In this document: in pieces, positions 6,963 to 14,874 of the stretch
Layout: each line of letters begins with the position of its first letter
How positions within the stretch are numbered: the stretch's first letter is position 1
Position numbers and translations under genes: made by a program
DNA from: an uncultured bacterium
GTDB lineage: Bacteria > Patescibacteriota > Minisyncoccia > Phycocordibacterales > CAIZLB01
Length of the DNA: 18,557 bases
Direction: 5' to 3'
NCBI GenBank assembly: GCA_937873535.1
Contig: CALMYA010000044.1
Span: forward strand, 1 to 18,557
Notes under the pieces: generated by a model
What the model saw: only the letters and a program-made list of their open reading frames with translations
What the model was told of the DNA's origin: nothing
Database searches by the model: none

Positions 6963-8825
6963 TTATTTTTGATTTGCCACTTCCTGTTTTTTCTTCAAAA
7001 CCCAGTTCTTATACTTCTCTGTCATTTCCTCAAACCCGCGCGAATTGTCGGCAATCTTATTCTTACCGTCTACCATTGAAATTTTTGCATTTAAGTTTAT
7101 TTTTTTCATAAATGGCTTCACTTTCTCAAGCCTTTCAATTCTAACCTTCGCACGTTTTAAAATTGAAGGTACCGAAGCTGTTATATTCGCGATATATGCT
7201 TTTGCCGTAAGCTTTTTGCCAGTTGCCATTTTAATCATTTCTGCGAAGGTTTTTGATGCGCCGAGTTTCCATACGCGCGTCATCTCTTCGCCGACCTTCG
7301 GATTATCTACAATATAGCCATACTTTTTGTAGAAATATTCTCTCCATTGAGCCAGGGCAATTTCAGCCAAGCCGTAGCCGTGGTATGAGCATGCCGAACC
7401 CCATGCGTATAAATGTGGAACATCGAGCAGGCGAAGGGCCGACTCTGACTTGTCGCTATACTTCGTATATACCTCACGCGCTATCTTCACGGCTTTTGCA
7501 GCAGTTAACGCCTTATCTTCATAAATTCTTTTTTCAAATTCGCACATCGAAATAATACCCATAAGGTCGAGCGGATTCAAAATATGCAGCTCTTTTACTT
7601 TTCTTTTGAATAAATCTATAGGGTACGCAACACCGCCGGAATTTTTAGCGTAGCGCATCTTCCATTCAATACTTGAAAGAACAGTGTCTAAAAACATGCT
7701 GTGCGTTTCTGCCCAAGCGGTCGACATCGGCGGATACTCGTGATTGACGCATACCTCCGTTTGTACTGAATTCAAAAGATGCGCCGCGTGACCGCCTTCG
7801 TGAAAGAGAGTGTTAATTCCTTCAAGCCCAGTGCCCACCTGGCCCATAACGACGTTGCAAGTAAAGTTAGAGCTACCCGGCAAGCGTTTACCATTTTCAT
7901 ATTTCACTAGTTTCGGCCAATGGCAGAAACCATTATTGTATTTGCCTTTTCTGTCTAGAAGATCGAGTGTTAGCTCGCCTCCTTTGTAATCTATTCCCAT
8001 GGCGGCAAAAGAACTACCCCAACGAAGTATTGAGTCTTCGAAAGGAAAATATAGATCTTCTTCTTTTGTAAAACTCCCCGCCATCATATAAGCGAAGTTC
8101 CATGGCTTTCGGAGGCCAGGTTTGCTCATTTTTTCTAGTGCACGAATTTCCTTAAATGCGTACTTCGTTTTGTCGTATATATCATTGAAGATGGTAAAAA
8201 GTTCCTTCTTCGTCATCCCCTCTTCAATTTCTATTTTGTATGCGTAAAAATCTTCAAAACCTAAGGTGCGTGCATATTCATTTCTTAGGCCAACAAGTTT
8301 TACAAAATTTTCAGTATTTGATGCCGCCAATTTTTCTGTCGCAACAAAAATTGCCCTTCTGATGCTTTCATCAGCTTCAGCTCGCATCATAGCGCCCATT
8401 TTGTGTGTTGAAGCTTCAACAAACTTATTTGTCTTAGGGTCAATATAACCTTCTTTTCTTAGTGCCCTTTGCTTGTGAATTAGAGACTCAAGCTTTACTA
8501 TTTTTTCTTTGATTGGAGCAACTTCTGCAGGAACTTGGTTTCTGTCAAAAAAGTTTTTCCACAACGTCAGCTTTTCTTTTTGCAATTTAGTAGTGGTTTT
8601 GGCAGCTAGAGCTTCGCCGACTTGCATGCTCAACTTCGGGTCTTCCTTGAAAGAATCGCGTGCCTTTTCTGCCGCATTCATCTTCTTCTCAACCGAGTGG
8701 TCGCCCATGTAATAAAGCCAAAAAGCATCTTCGTATGTCTTATGCAGCTTATAGTATGTATCGTTTAGATACTTGAGTAGTGCTTCGGGATTCGTTGCTG
8801 CTGAGTTAACTTTGAAGTTTTTCAT
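6963..8825 (-). CDS. M3-family zinc oligopeptidase (PepF/thimet-like)
   Basis: A 620-residue metallopeptidase of clan MA. The zinc motif HEGGH is at 342-346 (TLFHEGGHAAHLL) and the third ligand is probably E373 in TAWAETHSMF. The helical N-terminal region and the downstream Y/H-rich stretch (HLYAWGSACSYHGYGLAEIA), which lines the active site in M3 enzymes, are both present. There is no signal peptide, so it is probably a cytoplasmic enzyme that degrades short peptides, useful in a small-genome cell living on imported peptides. The length fits oligoendopeptidase F-type proteins. It begins eight bases after the glycosylase stop and is followed after three bases by the epimerase gene. A possible extended -10 overlaps the glycosylase stop codon. 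Confidence 0.93.
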   Translation of the reverse strand: MKNFKVNSAATNPEALLKYLNDTYYKLHKTYEDAFWLYYMGDHSVEKKMNAAEKARDSFKEDPKLSMQVGEALAAKTTTKLQKEKLTLWKNFFDRNQVPAEVAPIKEKIVKLESLIHKQRALRKEGYIDPKTNKFVEASTHKMGAMMRAEADESIRRAIFVATEKLAASNTENFVKLVGLRNEYARTLGFEDFYAYKIEIEEGMTKKELFTIFNDIYDKTKYAFKEIRALEKMSKPGLRKPWNFAYMMAGSFTKEEDLYFPFEDSILRWGSSFAAMGIDYKGGELTLDLLDRKGKYNNGFCHWPKLVKYENGKRLPGSSNFTCNVVMGQVGTGLEGINTLFHEGGHAAHLLNSVQTEVCVNHEYPPMSTAWAETHSMFLDTVLSSIEWKMRYAKNSGGVAYPIDLFKRKVKELHILNPLDLMGIISMCEFEKRIYEDKALTAAKAVKIAREVYTKYSDKSESALRLLDVPHLYAWGSACSYHGYGLAEIALAQWREYFYKKYGYIVDNPKVGEEMTRVWKLGASKTFAEMIKMATGKKLTAKAYIANITASVPSILKRAKVRIERLEKVKPFMKKINLNAKISMVDGKNKIADNSRGFEEMTEKYKNWVLKKKQEVANQK

Positions 8826-8832
8826 ACCGCCA

Positions 8833-8841
8833 ACTATATCA
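8833..8841 (-). promoter_or_regulatory. Possible extended -10 overlapping the glycosylase stop codon
   Basis: The minus strand reads TGA-TATAGT, then TGGCGGT and ATG. This is a TGn extension plus a five-of-six -10 hexamer, seven bases from the M3 peptidase start. The TAG stop of the upstream gene lies within the box, so the match could be coincidental. The arrangement resembles the stronger boxes at 2821-2829 and 4095-4103. Confidence 0.35.
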
Positions 8842-9505
8842 CGCCCTTAATTACTTTAAAATCTTCAGCTAATGTACCTCGCATACCGCCGTTATAAAGC
8901 GCTGCGGCTGGGTGATAGAGAGGAATGACCGCAACCTCGCCTAAGTGTTCATCACATGAAGCGGCCTTTTTGTCACTGGCAACCTTATCCCCTCTATCGT
9001 CCCACGCCACCTTTGCATAAAAAACTTTTCCATGAAGTTTTGAAATTGCCCCGAGCTCAAGTTCGAGCCCTAATTTGTTCATAATATATTGCATCGAAAA
9101 TCGGCCGAGGGTAATAATGCCCTTTGGCCTAATAATTTCAAGTTGCTTATCTAAAAAGGGGCCATACTCTGCAATTTCTTCAGGTGAAGGGTCGCGGTTG
9201 TCGGTTGGTCTATCTTTAACAATGTTAGTTATATAAACATCTTCACGTGCCACACCAATAGATGCCAGAAGTTCCGATAGAAACTTTCCCGATGCACCGC
9301 AAAAAGGCTTACCCGTCGCTGCTTCTTTCTTTCCCGGAGCTTCGCCGATAAACATAAGCTTCGCCACAAGGCTTCCCTCGCCTATGACAGGAAAAACTTT
9401 ATTTGTGCGACGCTCTTCAGCAAGCGGCCCTTTAAGAGCCACGAGTTCATCATAAATTATTTTCATTGCCTCGGACCGACGCTGTTTTTCCTTTTCGTCA
9501 GCCAT
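8834..9505 (-). CDS. Family-4-like uracil-DNA glycosylase lacking Fe-S cysteines
   Basis: A 223-residue protein of the UDG superfamily that would remove uracil from DNA. GEAPGKKEAATGKPFCG (54-70) is the family-4 active-site motif, although the usual acidic residue after the glutamate is alanine here. YITNIVKDRPTDNRDPSPEE (91-110) and YHPAAAL (197-203) are the other signatures. Classical family-4 enzymes bind a 4Fe-4S cluster through four cysteines: a CxxC near the N-terminus, KCRP, and a cysteine ahead of PxL. Here these positions read as ALKGPL, KDRP and EYGPFL, so all four ligands are missing. The only cysteines are C69 and C184. A charged insertion of about 25 residues (about 164-190) precedes the HPAA motif. 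Located between two nuclease genes and the M3 peptidase gene, 11 bp after the upstream nuclease. Confidence 0.86.
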   Translation of the reverse strand: MADEKEKQRRSEAMKIIYDELVALKGPLAEERRTNKVFPVIGEGSLVAKLMFIGEAPGKKEAATGKPFCGASGKFLSELLASIGVAREDVYITNIVKDRPTDNRDPSPEEIAEYGPFLDKQLEIIRPKGIITLGRFSMQYIMNKLGLELELGAISKLHGKVFYAKVAWDDRGDKVASDKKAASCDEHLGEVAVIPLYHPAAALYNGGMRGTLAEDFKVIKGVI

Positions 9506-9516
9506 TTCAATAAATG

Positions 9517-10350
9517 TTACTTTCTCTTCTTACTCAGCACTTGTTTTTTAAACGCCTCCCCCGCCTTAGTTCTATACGCACAATGCTCGCAGTCGCTTCC
9601 CTCTTTAGGAATTTCCTCGCTATCGAGGCATTTTTTGATACGCAACAACACCGCGTCTATCCAATCGCTCTTTCCTGTATATGGGATAACATTAATATCA
9701 AACTCAAGCTTGCCGTCGAATGCTTTCTCGTCGCGTTTACCGTTTACATAAACAAAATAGCCGGTGTCGGAAACATTGAGGTCATTATGCTTTAAAAGCC
9801 ATTGATAAATTTCCATTTGGCGTCTATATTGGTCGTGCCACTTTGTGTCTTCAAGTTTTTTTACAGGAGCGTCTTTGCTGGTGGCTTTGTAGTCGACGAC
9901 ATGAATTAAAGGTTTCGCTTTTTTTTCGCCAGCGGCACCTGTTCCGCCTTTACCGCCCTTGTCGCCATCCGCATCCATCCACAAATCGTCAACTGCGCCG
10001 AATATTAAAAGATTCGTTTCAGTATGCAAATACTGCACGCCCACGAAGTTTTCTCGCCATTCATTTATTTTAGGATGACTAAACGGAACCAAATTAAGCC
10101 CATAGGCTTTGAGCATGGGGTGCGGTGTGCCGTTAGCGCGGTGCACATCAAATTCTTTTTTAAGAAGATGGTCAACAGCATTATTTAATGTAAACGAAGG
10201 CATGCTCGGCCGCGAAACGCCGAGGCGCCTGTCTAAATAAAAACAGCGAGCGCATTCAGTGAACATATCTATTTTAGAACGGCTCAACTTAAAAGGCTCG
10301 CTCTGCCCCGGCATGTAATTCTTTTTTTTGTATGATGGGTTCCAGGCCAT
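9517..10350 (-). CDS. PD-(D/E)XK nuclease of RecB/Cas4 type with four metal-ligand-like cysteines
   Basis: A 277-residue nuclease-fold protein. The catalytic core is GAVDDLW (118-124) with D121/D122, then VVDYKAT (151-157) with D153 and K155, then QYRRQMEIYQWLL (174-186), the helix typical of RecB-family nucleases. H61 may be the upstream motif histidine. A cysteine pair near the N-terminus (C33, C36 in FTECARCFY) and another near the C-terminus (C254, C257 in DCEHC) resemble the Fe-S-stapled arrangement of AddB and Cas4 nucleases; C241 is extra. A Gly/Lys-rich insert at about 126-146 separates the catalytic strands. There is no CRISPR array or cas gene in the window, so a repair or recombination role is more likely than CRISPR adaptation. 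It sits 13 bp after the ATP-cone nuclease and 11 bp before the glycosylase. Confidence 0.85.
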   Translation of the reverse strand: MAWNPSYKKKNYMPGQSEPFKLSRSKIDMFTECARCFYLDRRLGVSRPSMPSFTLNNAVDHLLKKEFDVHRANGTPHPMLKAYGLNLVPFSHPKINEWRENFVGVQYLHTETNLLIFGAVDDLWMDADGDKGGKGGTGAAGEKKAKPLIHVVDYKATSKDAPVKKLEDTKWHDQYRRQMEIYQWLLKHNDLNVSDTGYFVYVNGKRDEKAFDGKLEFDINVIPYTGKSDWIDAVLLRIKKCLDSEEIPKEGSDCEHCAYRTKAGEAFKKQVLSKKRK

Positions 10351-10363
10351 TTTATTTTAAAAT

Positions 10364-11269
10364 TTATTCTTGCGGCGTCAGGTTAATAATTTGCCCAATT
10401 TCTTCAATAACTCTAAAAATCTTCTCGTCAGAATACCCGAGCTGCTTCAAAATACTTTTATCATCATACACGGTTTTGCAGAGCACAACGTCGCGACGCA
10501 ACAACTCGCTTTTATCGCTAGCAGTAAGCGACACGAGGCAAGTTATTGGGTGAAGCTTTGTTTCTTCTATCATATCTAACAAGTTATGTTTTTCAGGATA
10601 CAACCAGCTTAATAGTTTCAGGCCTTTACAATTTGCATATGTAATTGCGGTATCGGTGAACTTTGTGTTAGTGATAAGCCAAAATTCATCTACCTTGCGT
10701 TTCGGCTGGCCGCCGTATACGTACATATTGTCCTGAATATCTTCGTATCGAGCTTTCACATACAAAGAAACTTTAAGGTCGGTTTTCGAACCCATTTCAT
10801 GATGATACTTCACTTCAGACATAATGAGTTTTTCATCATTCCAGGCCACCACGTCTACTTCGTGAGGAACACAGCCACCTAAAACTACTTGGTCGGTAAG
10901 AGTTTCGTAACCCTTCGCCTTAAAAATTTCTGCTATATAATCTTCAAAAGGAAAGCCCGTTGGGCCGAATTCTAAAATTGAACGCTTGAGCGAATAGCGC
11001 GCCGCTGCCGCCATAGACATATGCTTCAGCATTTCGAATGCTTTGCCGTATATGCCTTCTACTGTGCATGAGCCACCGTCTTTTGCCGCCGTGCCTGCAT
11101 CGGGGTTGCATACGCCTCGTTCAAGGTCTTCCACAATTTCGCGCACTATTTTATCGGCCATAGTTGGCTGAGCTCCGGCCTTAAGGAGCGAGCTCTCGAG
11201 CTTAGCAGGAACAAACTCTTCGGTGCTGCCATCTTCTTTTGTTATGTAAATAGGCGTCGATGGTGTCAT
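10364..11269 (-). CDS. ATP-cone domain fused to Mrr-like PD-(D/E)XK nuclease
   Basis: A 301-residue protein when started at the ATG at 11269. An ATP-cone domain occupies about residues 6-95 (IYITKEDGSTEEFVPAKL, then RYSLKRSILEFGPTG), a nucleotide-binding module best known from ribonucleotide reductases and NrdR. A restriction-endonuclease-like domain follows: KGYETLTDQVVLGG, then HEVDVVAW with D139, then MSEVKYHH with E152 and K154. The C-terminus (LKLLSWLYP, HPITCLVSL) matches the usual tail of this architecture. A nucleotide-regulated DNA nuclease is inferred; no methylase or ATPase partner is present. The frame continues up to an ATG at 11386, but that would add 39 residues unlike the family and overlap mnmA by about 100 bp, whereas the chosen start leaves a 16-bp gap. 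A Cys/Gly-containing insert (about 51-70) expands the ATP-cone loop. Confidence 0.85.
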   Translation of the reverse strand: MTPSTPIYITKEDGSTEEFVPAKLESSLLKAGAQPTMADKIVREIVEDLERGVCNPDAGTAAKDGGSCTVEGIYGKAFEMLKHMSMAAAARYSLKRSILEFGPTGFPFEDYIAEIFKAKGYETLTDQVVLGGCVPHEVDVVAWNDEKLIMSEVKYHHEMGSKTDLKVSLYVKARYEDIQDNMYVYGGQPKRKVDEFWLITNTKFTDTAITYANCKGLKLLSWLYPEKHNLLDMIEETKLHPITCLVSLTASDKSELLRRDVVLCKTVYDDKSILKQLGYSDEKIFRVIEEIGQIINLTPQE

Positions 11270-11285
11270 AGGTAATATACGAAAG

Positions 11286-12578
11286 CTATATGTGCCAAAG
11301 TATACCACCGCCAACGCACACCTCGCCATCATATATAACCGCACTTTGCCCTTCGGCCATGCCTTTCTGCGGCTTGTCAAATACAAGCCTAAAGGAATTT
11401 GCCAAACTGCCGCTTTTTCGCTGAATTTTTTCTAAAGTGCATGTCTGTTTTTCTTGTCTGTATCTTATACGCGCCTCGTACTTCTTCGTAAGGTCGGGGG
11501 TGCCTCTTACCCAGCTAACATTCGCCAAGCCTATAGTGTCTGATGTCTGCTCATTCAACTTTTGCTTAATAGCCGATTCCGGTACGGCGGTAATAGTATT
11601 TTTTTGAATATTTTTTAAAATAATATAATGGGGTTCGGTGTGCGTACCTTTATTTTTCGCACTTTTTATATTTTTCTCCTTATTCCCTACTCCATCTATC
11701 CCATTTCCAATATTAAAAATTGTGAAGCCGTGACGCTCACCTTCGGTATATAAAGCCGCTCCGTCGTGCTCGCCTATCACTTTTCCTTCACTATCGAGAA
11801 CTTTGCCTTTTTTAACTTTAATATGCTCACGCAGAAATTCTTTCATATCAAGATGGCCGATAAAGCACACACCCTGGCTGTCTTTTTTATCAAATACCGG
11901 AAGCCCGGCGCGTTCGGCAATAGCGCGCACTTCGCTTTTTTGCAGATGACCTATTGGAAATAAAACATTCTGAAGGTCTTTCTGCGTCAGCGTCCACAAG
12001 AAATAGCTCTGGTCTTTGTTCTTGTCATCAGATTCATAAAGTTCGTATGCACCCCTGCCTTTGATGCCGCTACCTACTTTTTTACCCGCCTTTTCACCCG
12101 TTTTTTCACTATAAATATTTTTTGCATAATGCCCCGTCGCCACGTAGTCGGCACCCTGCTTCAGCGCTTCCTGCAAAAATGAACCGAACTTTACGTGGCG
12201 GTTGCACATGACGTCGGGGTTAGGAGTGCGACCGGCCTTGTATTCTGAAATCATGTAGTCGACAACCTCTTCCTTGTATTTGTCGCTGAAATCGAGCGTC
12301 TGGAACGGAATGTCTAGTTTTGCGGCCACACACATAGCGTCTCGCCGTTCGTCCTTCCAGCCGCAATTGCCGCCTTCGGGCTGCCAGACACGTATAAAAA
12401 CGCCGGTGACATCGTAGCCGGCCTCCTTCAGCAAATAAGCGCTTAACGACGAATCAACGCCGCCGGACATGCCGACATACACTTTTTTTCCACGCAAATT
12501 ACCGCGCGAATTACTGCCAAGTTTCTGCGGCGCGGTTTTACTTGAGATATTTTTTCTTGTTGTTGAGATGTTCGGCAT
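11286..12578 (-). CDS. mnmA: tRNA-specific 2-thiouridylase MnmA
   Basis: Inserts sulfur at position 2 of the wobble uridine in tRNA-Lys, -Glu and -Gln, using ATP and a sulfur relay. The PP-loop SGGVDSS is at 38-44. The two catalytic cysteines are C125 (TPNPDVMCNRHVKFG) and C238 (SQGVCFIG); both are present, so the enzyme should be active. VATGHYAK (146-153) and the C-terminal beta-barrel ending in GEVCVGGGILW are typical. At 430 residues it is longer than the usual 360 or so, mainly through a Lys/Gly-rich insert at about 156-176, a second one in the following domain, and about 30 N-terminal residues. The ATG at 12578 overlaps the mltG 3' end by 41 bp. A TTG in frame 27 codons later would give a more usual N-terminus (LRGKKVYVGMSGG), so the true start is uncertain. 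Confidence 0.93.
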   Translation of the reverse strand: MPNISTTRKNISSKTAPQKLGSNSRGNLRGKKVYVGMSGGVDSSLSAYLLKEAGYDVTGVFIRVWQPEGGNCGWKDERRDAMCVAAKLDIPFQTLDFSDKYKEEVVDYMISEYKAGRTPNPDVMCNRHVKFGSFLQEALKQGADYVATGHYAKNIYSEKTGEKAGKKVGSGIKGRGAYELYESDDKNKDQSYFLWTLTQKDLQNVLFPIGHLQKSEVRAIAERAGLPVFDKKDSQGVCFIGHLDMKEFLREHIKVKKGKVLDSEGKVIGEHDGAALYTEGERHGFTIFNIGNGIDGVGNKEKNIKSAKNKGTHTEPHYIILKNIQKNTITAVPESAIKQKLNEQTSDTIGLANVSWVRGTPDLTKKYEARIRYRQEKQTCTLEKIQRKSGSLANSFRLVFDKPQKGMAEGQSAVIYDGEVCVGGGILWHI

Positions 12579-13521
12579 ATGTCTCTGCGAAATGAGTTAT
12601 ACCATTCTTATCTGAAAGATAGAAGACATAGTGGTTCGGCGTCGGGTGAAGGGCGGCTTCGATGCTCTCGGTGCCGGGGTTAGAAATCGGCGTAGGCGGC
12701 AGGCCTCTATGGGTATATGTATTGTAGGGGTTGCTTTCGTCGCGAAGGTCGGCTGTCGTAAGTTCAGAAGATGCCTTATCGAGAGCATAGCCTAGTGACG
12801 CATCAACCTGAAGCGCCATGCCTTCGCCGAGCCGTCGCCACAAAAGGTCGGCAACGAGCTTACGGTCTTCTTTTGTTTGCACTTCATTTTCAAGAATCGA
12901 TGCCATGGTAATTATTTCCTTCATACTCCTTCCTGAATTTCGTATGTCATTTTCGTACGGCTTAATTTTCTCGTCAAATGTGTCCGCCATACGTCGCAAT
13001 ATCATTTCCTGCGTTTCTATCGGCGCAAAAAAATATGTTTCAGGAAAGAGATAGCCTTCGTGCGACTTAGCCGCCGCTTCAAATGTTGATGCTGCTATAT
13101 GAGGGAATTTGCCCGTCACAATTTCCGCCATCTTTCTAGAATTTGTTCCTTCAGGAATTGTAAGCTTTACAGGAACATAGCCATAGTCACCAATTGCCAC
13201 CCTTCCTGCCACTCTAAAAACATTCTGAGGTCCTTTAAACACATACATACCCGCCTTAATTCCCCTTTCACCTCCGAACAAAATAATGAAACTTTGGGCT
13301 ACAGTTGACGACTTCACCAGCCCGTTCTGCTGAAGCTCGTTGGCAATGCTCCGCACGCTCTGCCCCGATTCAATAACTATTGAAAGCTCGCCCGACGATG
13401 AAGCCGGAAACGCCGGCGCCGAAAAAAGAAATGCGTATAAGACTATAAAAACAATGACCGCAATACTTACAGCGATAATCGCAATCTTTCGCATGACGGG
13501 CATTTCTGAATAAGTGCTCAT
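12538..13521 (-). CDS. mltG: Endolytic murein transglycosylase MltG (YceG-like)
   Basis: Cuts nascent glycan strands and so terminates their elongation at the inner membrane. The 327-residue protein has one N-terminal membrane segment (about 11-33) followed by a LysM-like region (LSIVIESGQSVRSIANELQ). The YceG catalytic domain shows LTIPEGTNSRKMAEIV, EGYLFPETYFF (155-165), and ASILENEV with the catalytic glutamate probably E211. The ending YTHRGLPPTPISNPG then ALHPTPNHYVFYLSDKNG is the standard C-terminal signature. Length and domain order are normal. The start codon lies two bases after the stop of the preceding membrane protein gene (TAATAATG), indicating translational coupling; alternative starts exist at codons 7 and 10. 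Confidence 0.95.
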   Translation of the reverse strand: MSTYSEMPVMRKIAIIAVSIAVIVFIVLYAFLFSAPAFPASSSGELSIVIESGQSVRSIANELQQNGLVKSSTVAQSFIILFGGERGIKAGMYVFKGPQNVFRVAGRVAIGDYGYVPVKLTIPEGTNSRKMAEIVTGKFPHIAASTFEAAAKSHEGYLFPETYFFAPIETQEMILRRMADTFDEKIKPYENDIRNSGRSMKEIITMASILENEVQTKEDRKLVADLLWRRLGEGMALQVDASLGYALDKASSELTTADLRDESNPYNTYTHRGLPPTPISNPGTESIEAALHPTPNHYVFYLSDKNGITHFAETYAEHLNNKKKYLK

Positions 13522-13523
13522 TA

Positions 13524-14813
13524 TTAAATAGGAAGATTCGCCGGCGGCTCGGCCTTCTTCGCCGTAACGCGCATAAGCGAAGGTGTTCGGGCGACATCGC
13601 CTGGGAAGTGATAAATGGTAGCAAGTTCTTCGGTCGTCATAACAAGCGGGGCAATCTTATATTTTTCCGACCACAAAGTAGTAGCTAAAGGGTCCATCCA
13701 AAAATTAGCCTTACGCGGAAAATATTCTTTAAAGAAAAACGACCTCTCTTTGTACACCTTCATTAGGTTATATTTATTTTTCTGCTCACGCCTGCCCCAA
13801 AAGTCATACCACGGGTAATCGTAGTCGACCGTATTCGAAGGGCCGAAGGTGTTTAAGTTAGGCGCGTTGAACGGGCGCATAAGGCCGGCAAGAACGCCGC
13901 CCATCGGGCCGTTGTATACATCTTTCTTCGCCACATAAATGCCGCGGATAACGCAGTCGAAGGCAAGCTTTGAAAGATTCTTTTCAATGGCTTCAACTTT
14001 TTCCTTTTCACCTTTTGTCATAGAAAGGTCGCGTATGACAATTTCACCCTCTTTGGGCTTTTTATCGCGCTGCATGAGTTTCTTTATGTCTTCTTTGGCT
14101 GCATGCGTCCAATCGACCTTTTCGAACCATGTGCCCGGCTTCGTTATTTCTTTTTTGTGCGCACGAACGCCAATTTGAAGCCAATATTGTTCGCCTTTGC
14201 CGAAAGAACCGAGAAGTTCAAGAAGTGGAGTTAATGGATCAACCTTAAATTCTTCTTCAGGGTCTTTGTCTAGGCCGTAACCAACGTATGTTCGTATAGG
14301 AATATGGGAAGGCTCTTTCTTTATGTAATCGGCTCCCCACATATTGTATTCATCCAAATTAAAATTAAGCTCAGCCGCGTAATCGTCGACCCGGCGTATT
14401 TCTATGTCAGGAAATTGGGCGTACAGCTGGCTTTCTATCCAGCCTCTCCATCTGTCGCGCGTCCATATGAAAAAGTGAATGGTGCCTTCAATTGAAACTA
14501 GCTCGAGCGAAAACCACGGCCGGTTTTTGCCCAGAATGTAGCGGTCATACCACGTGCTCTCGCCGCCCGTCTGATGCAAAGCAGTTATAAAAAGTTCCAT
14601 GGCCAACGGCGATTTTGCCTCGCCCCTTGGAATAAGAAGTTCAAGTACCACAACCGGCTGCGCGGCGATGAATTTTGCCCTGGTGTATTTGATCCAGCTC
14701 TTCCAGAACTCCATAGCGAAGGCAATCGGCCCGAAAATAACGATGAAGATATAGACTATCTTCAATATCGAGGCCATCATGCCGCTTTCAAGGAATTGCG
14801 CGTAAATGTTCAT
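13524..14813 (-). CDS. Membrane protein like the N-terminal part of CPR type IV secretion ATPases
   Basis: A 429-residue protein with one membrane segment near the N-terminus (about 15-38). Its body (VLELLIPRGEAKSPLAMELF, then WFSLELVSIEGTIHFFIWT, then LYAQFPDIEIRRVDDY) resembles the N-terminal domain that in many Parcubacteria precedes a VirB4/TraG-like DNA-transfer ATPase; I believe the domain is catalogued as DUF8128, but this is from memory. The C-terminus (TTEELATIYHFPGD, then PPANLPI) is where the ATPase part would normally continue, but a stop codon ends the chain. There is no Walker A motif. It may be a stand-alone accessory protein or a paralogue that lost its motor. A TAAAAT box at 14830-14835 could be its -10, with a 16-nt leader. 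It is two bases upstream of mltG and probably opens the long operon. Confidence 0.6.
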   Translation of the reverse strand: MNIYAQFLESGMMASILKIVYIFIVIFGPIAFAMEFWKSWIKYTRAKFIAAQPVVVLELLIPRGEAKSPLAMELFITALHQTGGESTWYDRYILGKNRPWFSLELVSIEGTIHFFIWTRDRWRGWIESQLYAQFPDIEIRRVDDYAAELNFNLDEYNMWGADYIKKEPSHIPIRTYVGYGLDKDPEEEFKVDPLTPLLELLGSFGKGEQYWLQIGVRAHKKEITKPGTWFEKVDWTHAAKEDIKKLMQRDKKPKEGEIVIRDLSMTKGEKEKVEAIEKNLSKLAFDCVIRGIYVAKKDVYNGPMGGVLAGLMRPFNAPNLNTFGPSNTVDYDYPWYDFWGRREQKNKYNLMKVYKERSFFFKEYFPRKANFWMDPLATTLWSEKYKIAPLVMTTEELATIYHFPGDVARTPSLMRVTAKKAEPPANLPI

Positions 14814-14874
14814 ACAGGATATGGATACTATTTTACCTCATCTTTTGAATATAAGGAATACGCTTAGCGGACGG

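Noticed and set aside
9517..10350. CRISPR-Cas locus, because of the Cas4-like nuclease
   Set aside because: There is no repeat-spacer array and no other cas gene. The cysteine pattern also fits AddB/RecB-type nucleases.
10364..11269. Restriction-modification system, because of the Mrr-like nuclease
   Set aside because: No methyltransferase or specificity subunit is present, and the ATP-cone fusion is a known stand-alone architecture.
11270..11386. Longer N-terminus of the ATP-cone protein starting at 11386
   Set aside because: The extra 39 residues do not match the domain and come from the mnmA coding region read in another frame.
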